DNA of 35,365 nt, taken from assembly GCF_024129865.1 (NCBI RefSeq), contig NZ_JAMYFE010000104.1, positions 1 to 35,365 of the forward strand, in the 5' to 3' direction. Of this stretch, positions 31,107 through 35,365 are shown in pieces. The notes beneath the pieces are model-generated. The model was not told the DNA's origin, did not search any database, and saw nothing but the letters and a program-made list of their open reading frames with translations. Source of the DNA: Stieleria tagensis. GTDB lineage: Bacteria; Planctomycetota; Planctomycetia; Pirellulales; Pirellulaceae. The stretch's first letter is position 1. Every line of letters starts with the position of its first letter. Made by a program: the position numbers and the translations under genes.

Positions 31107-31997
31107 ATGCAGGTTCGCAAGGCAGTCATCACGGCTGCGGCCCCCCATCAAAACCAGATCCCAACGCAACAGTTGGTCAATCGAGACGGCAACGACAAAT
31201 CGGCGCTGCAATTGATTCTGGATGAGGTGTTGTCGTCGGGTGTGGAAGAGATTTGTGTCGTCGTTCGCCCCGGCGACCAAGACGCATTTGAACAAGCCGC
31301 CGGCGACTTGGTCGGCAGTCTGCGGTTTGCCGAACAACCGGAGCCACTGGGATATGCCGATGCCATTTTGCGGGCGAAGTCGTTTGTCGGTGGTGCGCCG
31401 TTTCTGCACCTCGTCGGCGATCATTTGTATTTGAGTGCGATTCAGGTCTCGTGTGCCAAACAGTTGATTGATGTGGCCACCGAGTTTTCTTGTTCCGTGT
31501 CGGCCGTTCAGTCGACGCGAGAGAATAAGCTGCCCTACTTTGGAATTGTCTCTGGCACCCGTGTGCCACAACATGAGGGTGCGTTCGAAGTCCAGCGTGT
31601 CGTCGAGAAACCGACACCCACCTATGCCGAGCAAGAACTGGTCACACCGGGGCTGCGCAGCGGTCACTACCTGGGCTTTTTCGGAATGCATGTGTTGACC
31701 AATGACATTATTCCCGCGCTCGAGCAGGTGACCGGGGATTCGTCGTTGAACAAACCGACTCTGTCCGACGCGCTGGAAGTGCTGCACACACATCACAAGT
31801 ACATGGCCTATCAAGTTCGCGGAACCCGCTACAACTTGGGGGTCCCCTACGGCCTGCTGATCGCTCAGTTGGCGATCGGTTTGTCAGGCCGAGATCGCGA
31901 TCACATTTTGACCGAAATGGTTGAATTGTTGGCCAGTCGTCCTGGGCCGGAAAGCACTGGTGCTGGAAACGGTTTCAGCGGAGACGCGGTGGTATGA
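31107..31997 (+). CDS. GalU-like nucleotidyltransferase with lost nucleotide-binding signature
   Basis: The protein has 296 residues from ATG 31107. The fold is that of sugar-1-phosphate nucleotidyltransferases: EQPEPLGYADAILRAKSFVG, LHLVGDHLYL (the DxD-like region), VEKPTPTYAEQE and YNLGVPYGLLIAQ are all family features. However, the first loop, normally AAGLGTRxLPATKxxPKEM, reads ITAAAPHQNQIPTQQLVNRD, so the G-x-G-T-R of the nucleotide site and the catalytic Lys are gone. The protein may be a regulatory or non-catalytic subunit of the large enzyme encoded next, whose ATG overlaps this stop by four bases. Confidence 0.85.
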   Translation: MQVRKAVITAAAPHQNQIPTQQLVNRDGNDKSALQLILDEVLSSGVEEICVVVRPGDQDAFEQAAGDLVGSLRFAEQPEPLGYADAILRAKSFVGGAPFLHLVGDHLYLSAIQVSCAKQLIDVATEFSCSVSAVQSTRENKLPYFGIVSGTRVPQHEGAFEVQRVVEKPTPTYAEQELVTPGLRSGHYLGFFGMHVLTNDIIPALEQVTGDSSLNKPTLSDALEVLHTHHKYMAYQVRGTRYNLGVPYGLLIAQLAIGLSGRDRDHILTEMVELLASRPGPESTGAGNGFSGDAVV

Positions 31998-34900
31998 CCA
32001 ATCGACTGATTGAAATCATCCAGTCACAAGAGGATGCGGTTCGCCACCTGGCGCTAGAAACCGTGATTGCCGGATGCGACTCCGATGCGTTGTTGGACCA
32101 TTGCCGAGAATTGGATGATTTCCGTCGCCAAGAATCCAACTTGTACGCCCAGGTCCGGGCATTGTTTTTTCTGTCCGCGATCCATCGCTACCATCTGCCG
32201 GCCCGTCTGCAACAGGAATCGGATCAGCAGGGGGTTCCGAATCCGGATGGCCGGATTCCTTACGATGGCTACGAACATCTGTTGTCGCGTCGTTTTGTGG
32301 AAGCAATCGATGTGTTCGCGAAATGTTTACAGCAGTCCGGCGCGAACGATGCGATCTGCAGCGCGCTGGCACGGTCCTATCATCAGTTGGCGTTTCAAAC
32401 GTTAGCCGATCAGGTACGAAAGAGTGTCCGCACGGTACGGGGTAATCAATGGATGTTTCGTTTAGGGCATCCCAGCGATCATCCGCTGCGGCTGCGACGC
32501 GAACTGTTGCAGGCCGATGTGTCGAGCGGTGCGATGCCAATCCTGTGCGAGACCACGGCGGTGCGAATGGATTTGTCGCACAGTGCCTGGAGCGATATTT
32601 TCTTTTTGGGGATGGACTATCCCAGCGGTGCGAGGGTTTTGAACCTGTCCATCGACTTAGGGGTTCGTGGCCGCGACGACCAACCTCGACCGCCGATCGA
32701 AACTTATTTGCGTGTGATCGATGAACCGGTGTTTCGCTTCGCCAGCGTGGACCTGGGGGTCACCGCCGACGTCACGACGATCGCGGAGATGTTTGATTTT
32801 GCGCGTGACTATTTGGGGCTACTGAAGGCTGCCGTGATCGCCGCGGGGATCGTACCGCCGGGGCTGGAGGGTTGCGGACGACCGATCAGCGAATTGTTGG
32901 AACAACTGATCGGGCCGGGCAAGGGATTGGAGTTGGTCAGCAAGATCAATGACATCCCCAAAGGATCTCGGCTGGCGGTTTCGACCAACCTGTTGGGATC
33001 GTTGATCGCGGTGTTGATGCGTGCCACCGGACAGGTCAAATCATTGAGTGGTGGATTGACCGAAGCGGATCGGCGGTTGGTCGCTGCGCGAGCGATTTTG
33101 GGTGAATGGATCGGCGGCAGTGGCGGTGGATGGCAAGACTCCGGCGGCGTTTGGCCAGGGATCAAGCTGATTTGCGGTGCCAATGCGACCGAGGGAGACC
33201 CGGAGTTTGGCATCAGTCGAGGACGTTTGATGCCGGTGCACGAGGTGTTTGATCACCAGCGAGTCAGTCTCGAAACCCGCCAGCAATTGCAGGACTCGCT
33301 GGTCCTGGTCCATGGTGGGATGGCACAAAACGTTGGCCCGATTCTGGAGATGGTCACCGAGCGTTATTTGCTGCGAAGTCAAAAAGAATGGCAGGCCCGT
33401 CGTCAGGCGATCGGTATCTTGGATGAAGTGGTCGCAGCAATTGAAGCGGGGGATATCAAAGCGATCGGTGATGCCACGACACGCAATTTCGAAGGCCCGC
33501 TGCAGACGATCATTCCCTGGGCGACCAACCGATTCACCGACAGGATGATTCAGGCCTGTCGTGAACGTTATGGGGAACAGTTCTGGGGATTTGTGATGCT
33601 GGGCGGCATGTCCGGCGGCGGCATGGGATTTTTGTTCGATCCGCTGGTCAAAAATGCAGCCAGTGATTGGTTGCGCCAAGAAATGGTGGCTGTAAAAACA
33701 GAACTGCAAACATCGCTTCCGTTTGCCATGGACCCCGTGGTCTACGACTTCAAGATCAATGATGCTGGCAGTTGGGCCGAGCTGCGACATGGCTGCGATG
33801 CGCCGATGCCCGATCGCTATTACCAGTTGGTGGTGCCCGGTTTATTGCGTCGGCCGATTCGCGAGTTGTCACCCGATCGACGTGCCGAACTGCAGACGAT
33901 CGGTCGCCGTTGTACCGACGGCCAGATCGCTGCGGCCAGTTCGTCGAAACTGTTACAAAGCATTTTGCCACGCGATGATTCGGACCCACAGGTGACGGGG
34001 TCTTTGCATGAATTGTTGGATCAAATTGGTTTCGACAGCGAACAGCATGAACAGATTCGAGCGGATTTAAAGAACGGTCGGATCGGTCTGGCGCAGAACC
34101 GGTTGTCGCCGAGCACCACGATCGGTGATGTTCGCCCAGAACATGTTGTTGATGTCAGAATGGGGTGTGACCAGGCGGATGTGGCCGCCGGCAGCGCCGC
34201 AATTGCGACCGGCCAGGTGGCAGTGGTCACACTGGCTGCTGGAGTTGGTAGTCGTTGGACCGAGGGCGCCGGTGTTTGTAAAGCGTTGCATCCATTCAAC
34301 CGGTTTGCCGGGCGTCATCGCAGTTTCTTGGAAGTGCATTTGGCCAAGAATCGAGCCACCACGCACGACCACGGTGGCCGCATTCCACATGTCTTTACGA
34401 CTAGCTATCTGACCGACGGACCGATTCGAGATCACTTGGCGATCAACGACCAATTCGGGTTTGCCGACAACGTGCATGTTTCGACCGGCAAGAGTGTGGG
34501 GCTGAGAATGGTGCCTGCGCTACGGGATCTACAGTTTTTGTGGCAGGAGACTGCGGAACAGGTATTGGACCAGCAACAACAAAAGGTCCGTCAAAGTGTT
34601 CGTGCAGCGCTGATGAACTGGGCACAGGCGACCGGCGAAGGAAACGACTACACCGACAATCTGCCCAGCCAGTGTTTGCATCCGGTCGGGCACTGGTACG
34701 AAGTGCCGAATCTGTTACGAAATGGCATGTTGGCCAAGTTGCTGGGGGACCAGCCCGCCCTGCGTTATCTGATGCTGCACAACATTGACACGCTGGGAGC
34801 CAATGTCGATCCAGGGTTGTTGGGGCGACACATCAAGAGCGCGTCTGCGCTCAGTTTCGAAGTCATCACGCGACGATTGGAAGACCGCGGCGGTGGGTTG

Positions 34901-35344
34901 GCGTTGGTCAGCGGTCGCCCGCGTTTGGTCGAAGGTCTGGCGATGCCGGACGAACAGGTCGAGTTTGAATTGACTTATTACAATTCGATGACAACATGGA
35001 TCGACATCGACCAGTTGCTAGGCGTCTTTGGACTTCGCCGCGATCAGTTGGGAAACCAAACCGAGGTGGATGCGGCTGTGCGACGGTTGGCCAAACGGTT
35101 GCCGACGTACATCACATTGAAGGATGTCAAGAAACGTTGGGGACATGCTCAGGAGGACATCTATCCGGTCGCCCAATTCGAAAAGTTGTGGGGCGACATG
35201 ACGGCGCTGCCGGAATTGCAGTGCCAGTTTCTGGTCGTGCCGACGCGGCGCGGACAGCAGCTCAAGACTCAGGACCAGTTGGATCCGTGGAAATTAGATG
35301 GATCGGCGGACTACATTGATTCACTGTGCCGATGGGCAGAATGA
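31994..35344 (+). CDS. GHMP sugar kinase - UDPGP-type pyrophosphorylase fusion
   Basis: The protein has 1116 residues and overlaps the preceding gene by ATGA. Residues about 1-180 are an alpha-helical region of unknown role. Residues about 185-690 match GHMP kinases of the fucokinase/heptokinase group: RMDLSHSAWSDIFF, the ATP loop IPKGSRLAVST (321-331, consensus PxGxGLGSS), and GGWQDSGGVWPGIK (378-391). The C-terminal part (about 735-1116) is a UDP-sugar pyrophosphorylase with LAAGVGSRW (747-755) and K in VCKALHPF, and LMLHNIDTLGANVDP. It would phosphorylate a sugar at C1 and then make the NDP-sugar, in the manner of FKP-type proteins but with the reverse domain order. The substrate is unknown. 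It ends 21 bp before the window edge. Confidence 0.85.
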   Translation: MTNRLIEIIQSQEDAVRHLALETVIAGCDSDALLDHCRELDDFRRQESNLYAQVRALFFLSAIHRYHLPARLQQESDQQGVPNPDGRIPYDGYEHLLSRRFVEAIDVFAKCLQQSGANDAICSALARSYHQLAFQTLADQVRKSVRTVRGNQWMFRLGHPSDHPLRLRRELLQADVSSGAMPILCETTAVRMDLSHSAWSDIFFLGMDYPSGARVLNLSIDLGVRGRDDQPRPPIETYLRVIDEPVFRFASVDLGVTADVTTIAEMFDFARDYLGLLKAAVIAAGIVPPGLEGCGRPISELLEQLIGPGKGLELVSKINDIPKGSRLAVSTNLLGSLIAVLMRATGQVKSLSGGLTEADRRLVAARAILGEWIGGSGGGWQDSGGVWPGIKLICGANATEGDPEFGISRGRLMPVHEVFDHQRVSLETRQQLQDSLVLVHGGMAQNVGPILEMVTERYLLRSQKEWQARRQAIGILDEVVAAIEAGDIKAIGDATTRNFEGPLQTIIPWATNRFTDRMIQACRERYGEQFWGFVMLGGMSGGGMGFLFDPLVKNAASDWLRQEMVAVKTELQTSLPFAMDPVVYDFKINDAGSWAELRHGCDAPMPDRYYQLVVPGLLRRPIRELSPDRRAELQTIGRRCTDGQIAAASSSKLLQSILPRDDSDPQVTGSLHELLDQIGFDSEQHEQIRADLKNGRIGLAQNRLSPSTTIGDVRPEHVVDVRMGCDQADVAAGSAAIATGQVAVVTLAAGVGSRWTEGAGVCKALHPFNRFAGRHRSFLEVHLAKNRATTHDHGGRIPHVFTTSYLTDGPIRDHLAINDQFGFADNVHVSTGKSVGLRMVPALRDLQFLWQETAEQVLDQQQQKVRQSVRAALMNWAQATGEGNDYTDNLPSQCLHPVGHWYEVPNLLRNGMLAKLLGDQPALRYLMLHNIDTLGANVDPGLLGRHIKSASALSFEVITRRLEDRGGGLALVSGRPRLVEGLAMPDEQVEFELTYYNSMTTWIDIDQLLGVFGLRRDQLGNQTEVDAAVRRLAKRLPTYITLKDVKKRWGHAQEDIYPVAQFEKLWGDMTALPELQCQFLVVPTRRGQQLKTQDQLDPWKLDGSADYIDSLCRWAE

Positions 35345-35365
35345 GGGGGAAAACGGTTTCATGTT

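Overview
The window looks like a chromosomal segment from a planctomycete of the Rhodopirellula/Pirellulaceae type. The evidence is a DUF1587/1592/1595/1588/1585 c-type cytochrome protein paired with a DUF1552 protein, a formylglycine sulfatase, a glycine-rich RRM protein, TadE/TadG pseudopilins and a zinc-ribbon/GYF_2 protein. Intergenic spacing is loose, and GTG/TTG starts and ATGA/GTGA overlaps are common. This assignment rests on gene content only.

Positions 1-5480 are accessory DNA. They hold a Y1 (IS200-like/RAYT) transposase cut by the left edge with a degraded HUH motif, several perfect palindromes, an HUH rolling-circle Rep-like protein with three iteron-like repeats just upstream, about 1.9 kb of gene-poor DNA, and an atypical tyrosine recombinase. 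The recombinase gene starts about 145 bp from the 3' end of a tRNA-Pro(CGG), a classical integration site. I read this as an integrated small replicon (Rep plus integrase) whose far end I could not place.

Positions 5555-12553 carry planctomycete secreted degradative genes: a multi-DUF cytochrome c protein with its DUF1552 partner, then a single ORF that joins a nucleoside-hydrolase domain to a sulfatase. An RRM RNA-binding protein lies convergently on the minus strand, with a strong shared hairpin terminator.

Positions 13407-18168 form a Mn/Zn/Fe ABC uptake operon (lipoprotein, ATPase, two permeases). Both permeases carry C-terminal DtxR/MntR-like domains, so the transporter appears fused to its own metal-sensing module. 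Positions 18303-20777 encode a small HAMP-like membrane protein and a TadE-TadG(vWA)-TadE cluster without the Tad secretion machinery.

Positions 20968-31003 are mixed housekeeping and envelope genes: a GYF_2 protein, a secreted conserved protein, a KAP-like membrane P-loop NTPase translationally coupled to a CAAX-type intramembrane protease, a type III polyketide synthase with a problematic start, a 29-residue very basic protein resembling bS22/mS38 with a hairpin leader, a rhomboid protease, a secreted sugar isomerase-like TIM barrel, a peroxiredoxin-like protein and a CbiE-CbiT (CobL) methyltransferase.

Positions 31107-35344 hold a two-gene coupled unit. A GalU-like nucleotidyltransferase that has lost the nucleotide-binding signature is followed by a 1116-residue fusion of a GHMP sugar kinase and a UDPGP-type pyrophosphorylase. 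It is probably a sugar salvage or activation system and, with the fused metal transporter and the Rep/integrase element, is among the most unusual content here.
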